From Cellulomonas sp. (lineage in GTDB: Bacteria > Actinomycetota > Actinomycetes > Actinomycetales > Cellulomonadaceae): a stretch of 43,936 nt of DNA. The stretch covers positions 1 through 43,936 of the forward strand of contig NZ_JADGMY010000008.1 of NCBI RefSeq assembly GCF_015234515.1, read 5' to 3'. Below are positions 1 to 8,148 of the stretch, one piece after another. Each line of letters opens with the position of its first letter. Position 1 is the first letter of the stretch. The translations under genes were made by a program, and so were the position numbers. A model generated the notes under the pieces. The model was not told where the DNA came from. It saw only the letters and a list, made by a program, of their open reading frames with translations, and did not search any database.

Positions 1-415
1 CGGCCTCGAGCAGCCGGCGGTAGACGTGCACGACCTCGCCGCGCACGTAGATGAAAGCGTGGTGGCAGCCGATCGCGTAGGACGTGATGATCACGCCCTC
101 GATGAGGTCCTGCGGGCTCGCCAGCATCAGCGGGATGTCCTTGCAGGTGCCCGGCTCGGACTCGTCGGCGTTGACCACGAGGTACCGCGGGCCACCGTCC
201 GGCGCGGGCAGGAAGCCCCACTTCATGCCGGTCGGGAAGCCTGCGCCACCACGACCGCGCAGGCCGGAGTCCTTGACGGCCGTCACGACGTCGGCGGGCG
301 CCATGGTCAGCGCGCGACGCAGACCGCGGTAGCCGCCGTCGGCCACGTACCGGTCGAGCTTCCACGACCGGTCCGCGTCCCAGTGCGCGGACAGCACGGG
401 GGTCAGGGTCGTCAT
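1..415 (-). CDS. nuoF: NADH-quinone oxidoreductase subunit F (partial, 3' end outside window)
   Basis: Only the first 138 codons are present; the gene continues past the left edge. NuoF is the peripheral-arm subunit of complex I that binds FMN and NADH and takes hydride from NADH. The visible protein has the FMN/NADH loop [16 protein letters not shown] at residues 51-66, followed by the conserved [14 protein letters not shown] stretch near residue 80, both diagnostic of this family. The ATG at 415 shares one base with the nuoE stop (TGATG), so translation is probably coupled to nuoE. It is the last gene of the nuo run visible here; nuoG onward should follow to the left. Identity is certain, length is not known. 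Confidence 0.95.
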   Translation of the reverse strand, partial: MTTLTPVLSAHWDADRSWKLDRYVADGGYRGLRRALTMAPADVVTAVKDSGLRGRGGAGFPTGMKWGFLPAPDGGPRYLVVNADESEPGTCKDIPLMLASPQDLIEGVIITSYAIGCHHAFIYVRGEVVHVYRRLLEA

Positions 416-1296
416 CACGACTCCTTCGCGTCGTCGGACTTCTGCTTGCGCTGCTCACCGGCGGGCGAGACGTCGGCAGGGGTGGTCTCCGGGCGGTCGG
501 CGCTGGACTGCGCCTCGCCCACGTCCGGCTCGCCGTGGGTGGCGCCCGTCGCGGCGGTGCGCTCGTCCGCGTCGAACGACGGGGCCGTCCAGCCACGCTC
601 CCGGGCCAGCACGGTGCCGCGCACGGTCGCCGGACCGGCGCCCACGCCCTCGTCGGCGCGTCCGTCGGGGAAGCCCGCCAGGACGCGGCTCATCTCCTTG
701 AACGTGCAGACGGACGACGCCCCGCGGGTCGGCGCGACGGGCGCGCCCTCGACCAGCCGGTCGACCACCTCGACGGCCGAGGCCGGCGTCTGGTTGTCGA
801 AGAACTCCCAGTTGACCATCACGACCGGCGCGTAGTCGCAGGCCGCGTTGCACTCGATGCGCTCGAGGGTGACCGCACCGTCGGCGGTCGTCTCGTCGTG
901 ACCGATCCCGAGGTGCTCGCTGAGCTCCTCCCAGATCGCGTCGCCGCCCATGACCGCGCACAGCGTGTTGGTGCACACCCCGACGGTGTACGTGCCGTTG
1001 GGGTGCCGCTTGTACTGCGTGTAGAAGGTCGCGACGGCGGAGACCTCGGCGGTCGAGATGCCCAGCGTCGTGGCGCAGAACGCGATCCCGCGCGGGCTCA
1101 CGTAGCCGTCCTCCGACTGCACCAGGTGCAGCATCGGCAGCAGGGCGGAGCGTGCCTGCGGGTAGCGGGCGATGATCTCCTGCGCGTCGGCGGTCAGCCG
1201 CGCGCGCGTCTCCTCGTCGTACCCGACGGCGTGCCGCTCACCCGGGACACGGCCGTGCTCGTGGGGCGCTGCTGCGCCCGCGTGCTCGACGGACAT
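415..1296 (-). CDS. nuoE: NADH-quinone oxidoreductase subunit E
   Basis: 293-residue 24-kDa-type subunit of complex I carrying the N1a [2Fe-2S] cluster. The four ligands are visible as C108-x4-C113 and C149-x3-C153 in a thioredoxin-like fold, preceded by the helical [16 protein letters not shown] segment. The start is the ATG at 1296, which shares a base with the nuoD stop; an open frame continues upstream to 1374, but that overlaps nuoD in the wrong frame. After the fold (about residue 180) there is a roughly 110-residue tail, low in complexity and ending in a Lys/Asp/Glu/Ser-rich segment, with no cofactor motif. Tails of this kind occur in actinobacterial NuoE. Coupled to nuoD and nuoF by one-base overlaps. 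Confidence 0.96.
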   Translation of the reverse strand: MSVEHAGAAAPHEHGRVPGERHAVGYDEETRARLTADAQEIIARYPQARSALLPMLHLVQSEDGYVSPRGIAFCATTLGISTAEVSAVATFYTQYKRHPNGTYTVGVCTNTLCAVMGGDAIWEELSEHLGIGHDETTADGAVTLERIECNAACDYAPVVMVNWEFFDNQTPASAVEVVDRLVEGAPVAPTRGASSVCTFKEMSRVLAGFPDGRADEGVGAGPATVRGTVLARERGWTAPSFDADERTAATGATHGEPDVGEAQSSADRPETTPADVSPAGEQRKQKSDDAKES

Positions 1297-2648
1297 CAGC
1301 GGTCCACCCCTCCCAGCACCGGGTCGATCGACGCGACGGCGACGACGACGTCGGCGACCTGCCCGCCCTCGCACATCATGGAGACGGCCTGCAGGTTGTT
1401 GAACGACGGGTCACGGAAGTGCGCCCGGTACGGCTTGGTGCCGCCGTCGGACACCAGGTGCACCCCCAGCTCGCCGCGCGGGTGCTCGACGGTCTGGAAG
1501 ACCTGGCCCGCCGGCACGCGGAAGCCCTCGGTCACCAGCTTGAAGTGGTGGATCAGGGCCTCCATGGAGGTGCCCATGATCTCCTTGATGTGGTCGAGGG
1601 AGTTGCCCATGCCGTCGGTGCCGATGGCCAGCTGCGCCGGCCACGCGATCTTCTTGTCGGCGACCATCACCGGTCCCGGCTTCGCCAGCCGCTCGAGGCA
1701 CTGCTCGACGATCCGCATCGACTGGTAGCACTCCTCGATCCGCACGATCAGGCGTGCCCACGAGTCCGCGGCGTCCTGCGTCGGGACGTCGAAGTCGTAC
1801 GTCTCGTACCCGCAGTACGGGTCGGTCTTGCGCACGTCGTACGGCAGGCCCGTCGCGCGCAGCAGCGGCCCGGTGACGCCGAGGGACATGCAGGCCGCCA
1901 GGCTCAGCGCGCCGACGTCCTTCATGCGCGCCTGCAGGATCGGGTTCGCCAGCATGAGGTCCTCGAGCTGCTTGAAGTAGCCGCGGACCTTCGTCATCGC
2001 CTCGCGCACGGAGTCGATCGCGCCCGGGGGCACGTCCTGCGCGACACCGCCGGGGCGGATGTACACGTGGTTCATGCGCAGTCCCGAGATCATCTCGAAG
2101 ACCTTGAGGATCTCCTCGCGGGCGGTGAAGCCCAGGATCATGATCGTCGTGGCACCCAGCTCGTTGCCGCCCGTGGCCAGGAAGACCAGGTGCGACGAGA
2201 TGCGGTTGAGCTCCATCATCAGCACGCGGATGACCGACGCGCGCTCGGGCACGTCGTCCGTGATCCCGAGGAGCTTCTCGATCGCCAGGCAGTACGCCGC
2301 CTCCTGGAAGAGGGGCGCGACGTAGTCCATGCGGGTGCAGAAGGTCACGCCCTGGGTCCAGGTGCGGAACTCCATGTTCTTCTCGATGCCCGTGTGCAGG
2401 TAGCCGATGCCGGCACGTGCCTCGGTGACGGTCTCGCCGTCGATCTCGAGCATGAGCCGGAGCACGCCGTGGGTCGACGGGTGCTGGGGGCCCATGTTGA
2501 CCACGATGCGCTCGTCGCCGAGGCGCGCGGCCTCCTCGGCGATGTCGGACCAGTCGCCGCCGGACGCCTCGAACGAGGGCACGCCCTCGGTGTCCTCGAG
2601 CGGGACGTGACGGGTCGCGTGGGGGGTCTGCGAGGTGGGGGCGGTCAT
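1296..2648 (-). CDS. nuoD: NADH-quinone oxidoreductase subunit D
   Basis: 450-residue 49-kDa subunit of complex I, which with NuoB forms the quinone-binding pocket at the junction of peripheral and membrane arms. Family signatures visible are [20 protein letters not shown] after a 50-residue N-terminal extension, [19 protein letters not shown], and the C-terminal [38 protein letters not shown] region, which is normal for a full-length protein. The ATG at 2648 overlaps the nuoC stop by one base, and its stop overlaps the nuoE start in the same way. It is a separate gene here, not the NuoCD fusion found in enterobacteria. Confidence 0.97.
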   Translation of the reverse strand: MTAPTSQTPHATRHVPLEDTEGVPSFEASGGDWSDIAEEAARLGDERIVVNMGPQHPSTHGVLRLMLEIDGETVTEARAGIGYLHTGIEKNMEFRTWTQGVTFCTRMDYVAPLFQEAAYCLAIEKLLGITDDVPERASVIRVLMMELNRISSHLVFLATGGNELGATTIMILGFTAREEILKVFEMISGLRMNHVYIRPGGVAQDVPPGAIDSVREAMTKVRGYFKQLEDLMLANPILQARMKDVGALSLAACMSLGVTGPLLRATGLPYDVRKTDPYCGYETYDFDVPTQDAADSWARLIVRIEECYQSMRIVEQCLERLAKPGPVMVADKKIAWPAQLAIGTDGMGNSLDHIKEIMGTSMEALIHHFKLVTEGFRVPAGQVFQTVEHPRGELGVHLVSDGGTKPYRAHFRDPSFNNLQAVSMMCEGGQVADVVVAVASIDPVLGGVDR

Positions 2649-3580
2649 CAGCTGTACGACCTCCGCTGGTCCGGGGGCGGGATGGTCGCGCCCTTGTACT
2701 CGACCGGGATCCCGCCGAGGGGGTAGTCCTTGCGCTGCGGGTGGCCCGGCCAGTCGTCGGGCATCTCGATGCGCGCCAGGCCGGGGTGGCCGTCGAACAC
2801 GATCCCGAAGAAGTCCCAGGTCTCGCGCTCGTGCCAGTCGTTGGCGGGGTAGACCGCCACCGTGGACGGGATGTGCGGGTCGCCCTCGGGCGCCGCGACC
2901 TCGAGGCGCAGCCGGCGGCCGTGCGTCACGGACACCACGTGGTAGGCCGCGTGCAGCTCGCGTCCCGCGTCGTGCGGGAAGTGGACCCCCGACACCCCGA
3001 GCGAGAGCTCGAAGCGCAGGTCCGGGTCGTCCCGCAGCGCCTGCGCGACCTCGACGAGGTGCTCGCGGGCGATGTTCAGGGTCAGCTCGCCGCGGTCGAC
3101 GACGACGGACTCCACGGCGTTCGCGAACCCGGTGCCGGACTCGTCGAGCACCTCGGTGAGGACGTCGACGACCTCGTCGAACCAGCCGCCGTACGGGCGC
3201 TGGCTGGGCCCGGGCATCGCGACGGTCCGGACCAGACCGCCGAACCCGGAGGTGTCACCCGTGTCGGCCACGCCGAACATGCCGGTGCGGACGTCGACGA
3301 TGTCGAGCGGCGTGCGCGGGCTCGTCGGGTCGGGACCGGCCGGGACGTTCTGCGACCCGGCCTCGAGGGCCGCGGCGCTCGTGCGCTGCGTCCCGGCGGG
3401 CGCGGGCTCCCCCGGCTTGGCCGCGGCGGACGCGTCCGCCTTCTCGGCGGTCGGCTTCGTGCCCTCCGTCGGCCGGTCGGCGACGGGGGACGTGGCGTCC
3501 TCCGCGGGCGTGGCCTGCGCGACGGGCTTGGTGCCCTTCGTGGGGTCGGTGCCCTCGGAGGGCTTCGTCTCGTCGCTCAT
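2648..3580 (-). CDS. nuoC: NADH-quinone oxidoreductase subunit C with long N-terminal extension
   Basis: 310-residue 30-kDa-type subunit of complex I. The core domain (about residues 95-300) has the family signature [16 protein letters not shown] and [13 protein letters not shown] near the C-terminus. Residues 1-90 are an unusual low-complexity leader rich in Thr, Lys, Pro, Ala and Glu, with repeated (E/K)GTKP motifs, that has no counterpart in short NuoC proteins. The start is the ATG at 3580, which forms an ATGA overlap with the nuoB stop; a start further upstream would lie inside nuoB in another frame. A later start would delete only the extension, so its expression should be checked, but the overlap supports the long form. 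Confidence 0.93.
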   Translation of the reverse strand: MSDETKPSEGTDPTKGTKPVAQATPAEDATSPVADRPTEGTKPTAEKADASAAAKPGEPAPAGTQRTSAAALEAGSQNVPAGPDPTSPRTPLDIVDVRTGMFGVADTGDTSGFGGLVRTVAMPGPSQRPYGGWFDEVVDVLTEVLDESGTGFANAVESVVVDRGELTLNIAREHLVEVAQALRDDPDLRFELSLGVSGVHFPHDAGRELHAAYHVVSVTHGRRLRLEVAAPEGDPHIPSTVAVYPANDWHERETWDFFGIVFDGHPGLARIEMPDDWPGHPQRKDYPLGGIPVEYKGATIPPPDQRRSYS

Positions 3581-4128
3581 CGCAGCAGTCCCGTCATGTG
3601 CGACGTCGGCGTCGCGGCCATCGCGGCCTCCTGCGCCTTGCGCGCCGCCTCCTGGCGGTTCACGCCCAGCGGCTCGTCCTGGATCTGCTGGTGCAGCGCG
3701 AGGATCGCGTGCAGCAGCATCTCGGGCCGCGGCGGGCAGCCGGGCAGGTAGATGTCCACCGGCACGATGTGGTCGACGCCCTGGACGATCGCGTAGTTGT
3801 TGAACATGCCGCCGGACGACGCGCACACGCCCATCGACAGCACCCACTTCGGGCCGGCCATCTGGTCGTAGACCTGGCGGACGACGGGCGCCATCTTCTG
3901 GCTGACACGTCCCGCGACGATCATGAGGTCCGACTGGCGCGGCGACGCGCGGAAGACCTCCATGCCGAACCGGGAGATGTCGTACCGGCTGGTACCGGCG
4001 GCCATCATCTCGATCGCGCAGCACGCGAGCCCGAAGGTCACCGGCCACAGCGATGCCTTGCGGAAGTAGCCGACGAGGTCCTCGACCGTCGTCAGCAGGA
4101 AGCCCGAGGGCGCTTCCTCGATCCCCAT
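3577..4128 (-). CDS. nuoB: NADH-quinone oxidoreductase subunit B
   Basis: 183-residue 20-kDa (PSST) subunit that carries cluster N2, the last [4Fe-4S] centre before quinone. All four ligands are present: the tandem C36-C37 in [11 protein letters not shown]102 in [10 protein letters not shown] and C131 in [10 protein letters not shown]. Length is normal for the family; a short C-terminal tail follows residue 150. The ATG at 4128 is preceded by GAGGGA. The stop overlaps the nuoC start by four bases (ATGA). There is a 75-base gap to the upstream nuoA, still consistent with one transcript. Confidence 0.97.
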   Translation of the reverse strand: MGIEEAPSGFLLTTVEDLVGYFRKASLWPVTFGLACCAIEMMAAGTSRYDISRFGMEVFRASPRQSDLMIVAGRVSQKMAPVVRQVYDQMAGPKWVLSMGVCASSGGMFNNYAIVQGVDHIVPVDIYLPGCPPRPEMLLHAILALHQQIQDEPLGVNRQEAARKAQEAAMAATPTSHMTGLLR

Positions 4129-4203
4129 GTCAGTCCCTCCTCGGTGTCGGTCGGCTGCACGTGCTGGCAGGTGCGGGACCCGGCAGTGCCGGGCCCTCGA
4201 GGG

Positions 4204-4566
4204 TCAGTCCCACTCCAGACCGCCGCGCTTCCACTCGTAGACGAACGGGACCGTGATGACCAGCAGGAACACCATCATCGCCACCAGGCCGAACGTCGCG
4301 AGCTCCGCGAAGCCCACGGCCCAGGGGTAGAGGAAGACGACCTCGATGTCGAAGATGATGAAGGTCATGGCGACCAGGTAGTACTTGATCGGGAACCGCC
4401 CGCCGCCGATCGCGTGGGGCGTGGGCTCGATCCCGCACTCGTAGGCCTCGAGCTTGGCGCGGTTGTACCGCTTGGGGCCGAGGATCGCGCTCGCGCCGAC
4501 CCCACCCAGGGCGAGGACGGCCGCGATCCCGATCATCACCAGGAGCGGGACGTACGGGTTGCTCAT
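4204..4566 (-). CDS. nuoA: NADH-quinone oxidoreductase subunit A
   Basis: 120-residue membrane subunit of complex I with three predicted transmembrane helices (about residues 6-28, 62-84 and 88-110). The conserved cytoplasmic loop YECGIEPTPHAIGGGRFPIKYY, which reports the enzyme's active/deactive state in mitochondria, is clearly visible at about residues 42-63. The start ATG at 4566 follows a GAGGAGG ribosome binding site eight bases upstream. It lies 69 bases downstream of the flavoprotein gene on the same strand and starts the nuo genes proper. Confidence 0.96.
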   Translation of the reverse strand: MSNPYVPLLVMIGIAAVLALGGVGASAILGPKRYNRAKLEAYECGIEPTPHAIGGGRFPIKYYLVAMTFIIFDIEVVFLYPWAVGFAELATFGLVAMMVFLLVITVPFVYEWKRGGLEWD

Positions 4567-4635
4567 CGAGCGGTCCTCCTCGTCGAAGACGTCCGGCCGG
4601 TGCGGCCCTGCGTCACGTGGGTCATGCTCGCCGCC

Positions 4636-5937
4636 TCACGCATCGGGCGCCAGCCGGGCGAGAGCGGCGATGACGCGGTCGACCAGGTCGCCGCCGCGGG
4701 GTTCGTAGCAGTCGGACAGGAGCTTGAGCACGAACTTCATGAGCAGCGGGCGCGGCAGCCCGTAGCGCGTGCACAGGTGCATCACCTGGGGGTGCTCGAT
4801 GAGTCGCACGAACACCCGACCGAGCGTGTAGTACCCGCCGAGATCGTCCTTCATGCGCTGCTGGTACGTCGCCAGCGCCCGCTCCCGTCCAGCGGCCGAA
4901 CCGCGCGCCAGACCCTGCGCGATCGCGTCCGCCGCGACCCTACCCGCCTGCAGGCCGTAGGCGATCCCCTCGCCGTTGAACGGGCTCACCATCCCGGCGG
5001 CGTCGCCGGCGAGCAGCAGCCCGTCGGCGTAGAGCGGGCCACGGTTGAAGCCCATCGGCAGCGCCGCGCCGCGCACGGGGGCGACCTGGTTCTCCGGGGT
5101 GAACTCCCACTCGCGCGGCGCGTTGGCCATCCAGCGGGCGAACAGGTCCTTGTAGTCCACCTTGGTGGCCGCCGCGGTCGAGCTCACCGAGCCCAGGCCG
5201 ACGTTCGCCGTGCCGTCGCCGAGGGAGAAGATCCAGCCGTACCCGGGCATGAGGTTCGAGCGGCCCGGCGGGCCGTCCCACAGCTCGAGGTGCGACTCCA
5301 TCCAGGGGTCGTCGTGCCGGGGCGTGCGGAAGTACGTGCGGACGGCCACGCCCATCGGCCGGTCGTCGCGCTTGGCGCGGCCGACGGCCGTCGCGAGCCG
5401 CGCCGAGACGCCGTCGGCGGCGATCACGACGGGCGCGCGGTACTCGACCTCGTCGCCCGCGTCGACCGTGCGCCGTCCGTCGGCCGCGACGGGCCGGGCC
5501 CGCACCCCGACGACGCGACCGGTGCGCTCGTCGCGCACGGGGGCCGTCACGGAGGTGCCCTCGACCAGCTTCGCCCCGCCGGCGCGCGCGTGCTCGGCGA
5601 GGACCTGGTCGAACGACGTGCGCGCCCGTGCCAGGCCGTACGACGGGTAGCTCGACAGCTCGGGCCACGGCAGCTCGAGGCGGTGACCGCCACCGATGAC
5701 GCGCAGGCCGCGGTTGCGGATCCAGCCGTCCTGCTCGCGGATCGGCACGCCCATGCGCACGAGCTCGGCCACGGCGCGGGGCGTCAGGCCGTCCCCGCAG
5801 ATCTTGTCGCGCGGGAAGGTCGCCTTCTCCAGCAGCAGGACGTCCAGCCCCGCGGCGGCGCAGTGGAACGCGGCGGAGGCACCGGCGGGACCGGCGCCGA
5901 CGACGACGACGTCCGCGTCATCGTTCGTCCCGACCAC
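4636..5937 (-). CDS. Geranylgeranyl reductase family FAD-dependent oxidoreductase (menaquinone saturase candidate)
   Basis: 433-residue flavoprotein of the geranylgeranyl reductase family. The N-terminal dinucleotide-binding loop GAGPAGAS is at residues 14-21, and the family motif PRDKICGDG at 42-50; a second FAD motif, LLAGDAAGMVSPFNGEGIAYG, lies near residue 315. Actinobacterial members near menaquinone genes, such as MenJ of Mycobacterium, reduce one or more isoprene units of the menaquinone tail; Cellulomonas-type bacteria use partly saturated menaquinones, so this role fits. The start is a GTG at 5937 preceded by GGGGTGG. It stands between menG and nuoA on the same strand, with a candidate promoter and Rex-like site directly in front. 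Substrate is inferred from family and context. Confidence 0.85.
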   Translation of the reverse strand: MVGTNDDADVVVVGAGPAGASAAFHCAAAGLDVLLLEKATFPRDKICGDGLTPRAVAELVRMGVPIREQDGWIRNRGLRVIGGGHRLELPWPELSSYPSYGLARARTSFDQVLAEHARAGGAKLVEGTSVTAPVRDERTGRVVGVRARPVAADGRRTVDAGDEVEYRAPVVIAADGVSARLATAVGRAKRDDRPMGVAVRTYFRTPRHDDPWMESHLELWDGPPGRSNLMPGYGWIFSLGDGTANVGLGSVSSTAAATKVDYKDLFARWMANAPREWEFTPENQVAPVRGAALPMGFNRGPLYADGLLLAGDAAGMVSPFNGEGIAYGLQAGRVAADAIAQGLARGSAAGRERALATYQQRMKDDLGGYYTLGRVFVRLIEHPQVMHLCTRYGLPRPLLMKFVLKLLSDCYEPRGGDLVDRVIAALARLAPDA

Positions 5938-5951
5938 CGTGCCACCCCACT

Positions 5952-5967
5952 TGTGACGTTGTTCACG
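5952..5967 (-). promoter_or_regulatory. Candidate Rex operator in front of the flavoprotein-nuo run
   Basis: TGTGACGTTGTTCACG matches the published Streptomyces Rex operator TGTGAACGCGTTCACA at 11 of 16 positions, including the outer TGTGA and TTCAC half sites. It lies 14 bases before the GTG of the flavoprotein gene and just downstream of a predicted promoter, where a bound repressor would block transcription. A Rex protein is encoded at 26273-27022 in this window. Confidence 0.6.
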
Positions 5968-5980
5968 TGCAACCCCGGCG

Positions 5981-6009
5981 AGTGTAACCAGCCCGTCCGG
6001 GCATGTCTG
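5981..6009 (-). promoter_or_regulatory. Predicted promoter for the flavoprotein-nuoABCDEF run
   Basis: On the minus strand CAGACA (6009-6004) and TACACT (5986-5981) are separated by exactly 17 bases, a good fit to the housekeeping sigma consensus TTGACA/TATAAT. Transcription would begin around 5974, leaving a leader of about 37 bases that contains the Rex-like palindrome. Confidence 0.5.
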
Positions 6010-6184
6010 CGAAGGGTTGGCTTACCTCAGCGACAGCGCCGGACGTTGGTCCCGCGCCCGGCCCCCGAGCGGTGACGACGCACCGCCCGCGGTCCCCGCT
6101 CCCTGCACGGGACGCCAGCGTGACCCATCCTCCCCGGACCCGGCGCGACCCGGCGCGAGCGCCGCGCACCGCACACCTCGCGGG

Positions 6185-6877
6185 TCAGGGCCGGGTCGCG
6201 CGGTGCAGGGCGACGATGCCGCCCGACAGGTTGCGGAAGGCCACCTTGTCCCACCCCGCCGCCCGCACCAGCAGACCCAGCTCGCGCTGGTCCGGCCAGC
6301 TGCGGATCGACTCCGCGAGGTACACGTAGGCGTCCGGCTCCTTGGAGACGGCCCGCGCGACGGGCGGCAGGGCCCGCATGAGGTAGTTGGTGTAGACCGT
6401 GCGGAACGGCGCGAACGTGGGCCGGGAGAACTCGCACACCACGAGGCGCCCGCCGGGCCGGGTGACGCGCAGCAGCTCGCGCAGCGCGGCGTCGACGTCG
6501 GACACGTTGCGCAGGCCGAACGACATGGTCACCGCGTCGAAGGACTCGTCGGCGAACGGCAGGTGCAGCGCGTCACCCGCCACGAACGGCAGGTCGGGGC
6601 GACGGCGACGACCGACGCGCAGCATGCCCGTCGACAGGTCGCACGGCACCACGTGCACGCCCGCGTCCGCGAGGGGCTCGCTCGACGTCCCGGTGCCCGC
6701 GGCGAGATCCAGCACCGTCTCGCCGCGCTGGGCGCCGAGCGCCGCGAGCGTGGCCCTGCGCCAGGCGCGGTCCTGCCCCAGGGAGATGACGTCGTTCGTC
6801 ACGTCGTACCGGTGCGCGACCGCGTCGAACATGGCGGCGACGTCGCGGGGGTCCTTGTCGAGGGCGGCGCGAGGCAT
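6185..6877 (-). CDS. menG: Demethylmenaquinone methyltransferase
   Basis: 230-residue class I SAM-dependent methyltransferase that performs the last step of menaquinone synthesis, C-methylation of the demethylated quinone. The SAM loop is [11 protein letters not shown] at about residues 56-66, and the UbiE/MenG signatures [19 protein letters not shown] (N-terminus), [14 protein letters not shown] and [14 protein letters not shown] (C-terminus) are all present. The ATG at 6877 lacks a good ribosome binding site, but GACCAT stands six bases upstream, similar to the leaderless layout of other genes in this window. It is the first minus-strand gene of the respiratory block; 247 bases separate it from the flavoprotein gene, which has its own predicted promoter. 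Confidence 0.95.
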   Translation of the reverse strand: MPRAALDKDPRDVAAMFDAVAHRYDVTNDVISLGQDRAWRRATLAALGAQRGETVLDLAAGTGTSSEPLADAGVHVVPCDLSTGMLRVGRRRRPDLPFVAGDALHLPFADESFDAVTMSFGLRNVSDVDAALRELLRVTRPGGRLVVCEFSRPTFAPFRTVYTNYLMRALPPVARAVSKEPDAYVYLAESIRSWPDQRELGLLVRAAGWDKVAFRNLSGGIVALHRATRP

Positions 6878-6925
6878 GCGCCCATGGTCGCAGGTCCGGG
6901 CGGTCGGGCGCGCACCGTGCTCGGG

Positions 6926-6931
6926 TAGCGT
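6926..6931 (+). promoter_or_regulatory. -10 hexamer TAGCGT for the methyltransferase gene
   Basis: TAGCGT fits the TANNNT pattern. Transcription starting near 6938 would give a leader of about 54 bases to the ATG at 6992. No clear -35 is seen. It lies in the divergent interval shared with menG. Confidence 0.35.
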
Positions 6932-6991
6932 GCGGCGTGGGCGCGCCGCCGGGTCGCGCCGCCGATCCGACCCCCGGGGGCGTCACCACCC

Positions 6992-8041
6992 ATGCCGCAG
7001 TACGCGATCCTCGTCCAGCCCTCGGCGAACCGGGTGTACACGCAGAACGCCGCACGCCTGCTGAGCAACGAGCTGCTCGCGCTCGACGACCTGCTGCTGG
7101 GCGGCCGCGTCGCCGCCGGGGGCGGTCCCGTCGAGCGCAGGCTGGGCGGCGTCCCGTACCTCGTGCTCGACGCGCCCGACCTCACGGCGGACGACCTGCG
7201 CGTGCTGGCCAACCTGTCGTCGCTGTTCGCGCTGTTCGAGCTGCGGGACGACGGGTCGCTCGTGCCGCTCGACGCGCCGCGTCTCGACCGGTACGACGAC
7301 GACCTGCTGACGATCCTCAAGTACATCGGCAAGACCAACGAGCAGCTCACCCGTCTGCTGCTCAACCTCACGGCGGCGGCAGCGCTCCCGGTCGAGGGGT
7401 TCCTCGGCTCGCGCGTCCGCGTGCTCGACCCGATGTGCGGGCGCGGGACGACCCTCAACCAGGCCCTGATGTACGGCTGGGACGCGTACGGCGTGGACGT
7501 CGACCGGCGCGACGTCGAGGCGTACACCGCGTTCGCGGCGCGGTGGCTGCAGGACAAGCGCCTCAAGCACCGGTCGAGCTCGAGCCGCGTGCGGGTCGCC
7601 GGCCGCAACCTGGGCCGCCGCACGACCTTCGAGCTGGCCGCCACCAAGGACGAGTTCCGCGCGGGGGACGTGCAGACGCTCGAGATCACGCAGGGTGACA
7701 CGCTCGACACGGCCCGGATGTACCGCGCCGGCTTCTTCGACGTCGTCGTCGCGGACGCCCCGTACGGCATCCAGCACGGGTCGGTGACCGGGCCGCGCAC
7801 GCCGTCGCGCTCCCCGCGGGACCTGCTCGCCGACGCGATCCCCGTGTGGACCACCGTGCTGCGCCGCGGCGGCGCGATGGGCCTGTCGTGGAACACCAAG
7901 GTGCTCCCGCGCGAGGACCTGGTCGCGATGCTCCGTGACGCCGGGCTCGAGCCGCTCGACGGCCCGGCGTTCCTCGGCCTGGCGCACCGCGTGGACCAGG
8001 CCATCGAGCGCGACGTCGTGGTGGCCCGCAAGCCGCGCTGA
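6992..8041 (+). CDS. TRM11-like SAM-dependent RNA methyltransferase family protein
   Basis: 349-residue protein. The C-terminal half is a Rossmann methyltransferase with motif I VLDPMCGRGTTLNQAL at about residues 144-159 and motif IV DAPYG at 255-259, the arrangement of UPF0020/TRM11-type enzymes that methylate exocyclic amines in RNA. The N-terminal 130 residues resemble no domain I can name with certainty and could bind substrate; no THUMP domain is obvious. An ATG with GGGGG about ten bases upstream is the chosen start. The gene diverges from menG and precedes menF on the plus strand, but has its own promoter-like site. The target RNA is unknown; DNA or protein substrates are not excluded. 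Confidence 0.75.
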   Translation: MPQYAILVQPSANRVYTQNAARLLSNELLALDDLLLGGRVAAGGGPVERRLGGVPYLVLDAPDLTADDLRVLANLSSLFALFELRDDGSLVPLDAPRLDRYDDDLLTILKYIGKTNEQLTRLLLNLTAAAALPVEGFLGSRVRVLDPMCGRGTTLNQALMYGWDAYGVDVDRRDVEAYTAFAARWLQDKRLKHRSSSSRVRVAGRNLGRRTTFELAATKDEFRAGDVQTLEITQGDTLDTARMYRAGFFDVVVADAPYGIQHGSVTGPRTPSRSPRDLLADAIPVWTTVLRRGGAMGLSWNTKVLPREDLVAMLRDAGLEPLDGPAFLGLAHRVDQAIERDVVVARKPR

Positions 8042-8134
8042 CCGCCGCGGCCACCCCTGGACCGCCCCCGCGGGGCGCCGGCGCTGAGACGAGCGTCGCA
8101 CTGCTCCGCACCCGGTCAGCGCCCCGCGAGGGCC

Positions 8135-8148
8135 TACCCTGGACGACG
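8135..8148 (+). promoter_or_regulatory. Leaderless-type -10 of menF
   Basis: TACCCT (8135-8140) lies eight bases before the menF ATG with no Shine-Dalgarno sequence between, so the transcript should start at or next to the start codon. Confidence 0.5.

Noticed and set aside
6937..7698. Plus-strand frame starting with GTG five bases after TAGCGT
   Set aside because: It has the leaderless spacing, but the product is Arg/Pro-rich and is a shadow of the methyltransferase gene in another frame.
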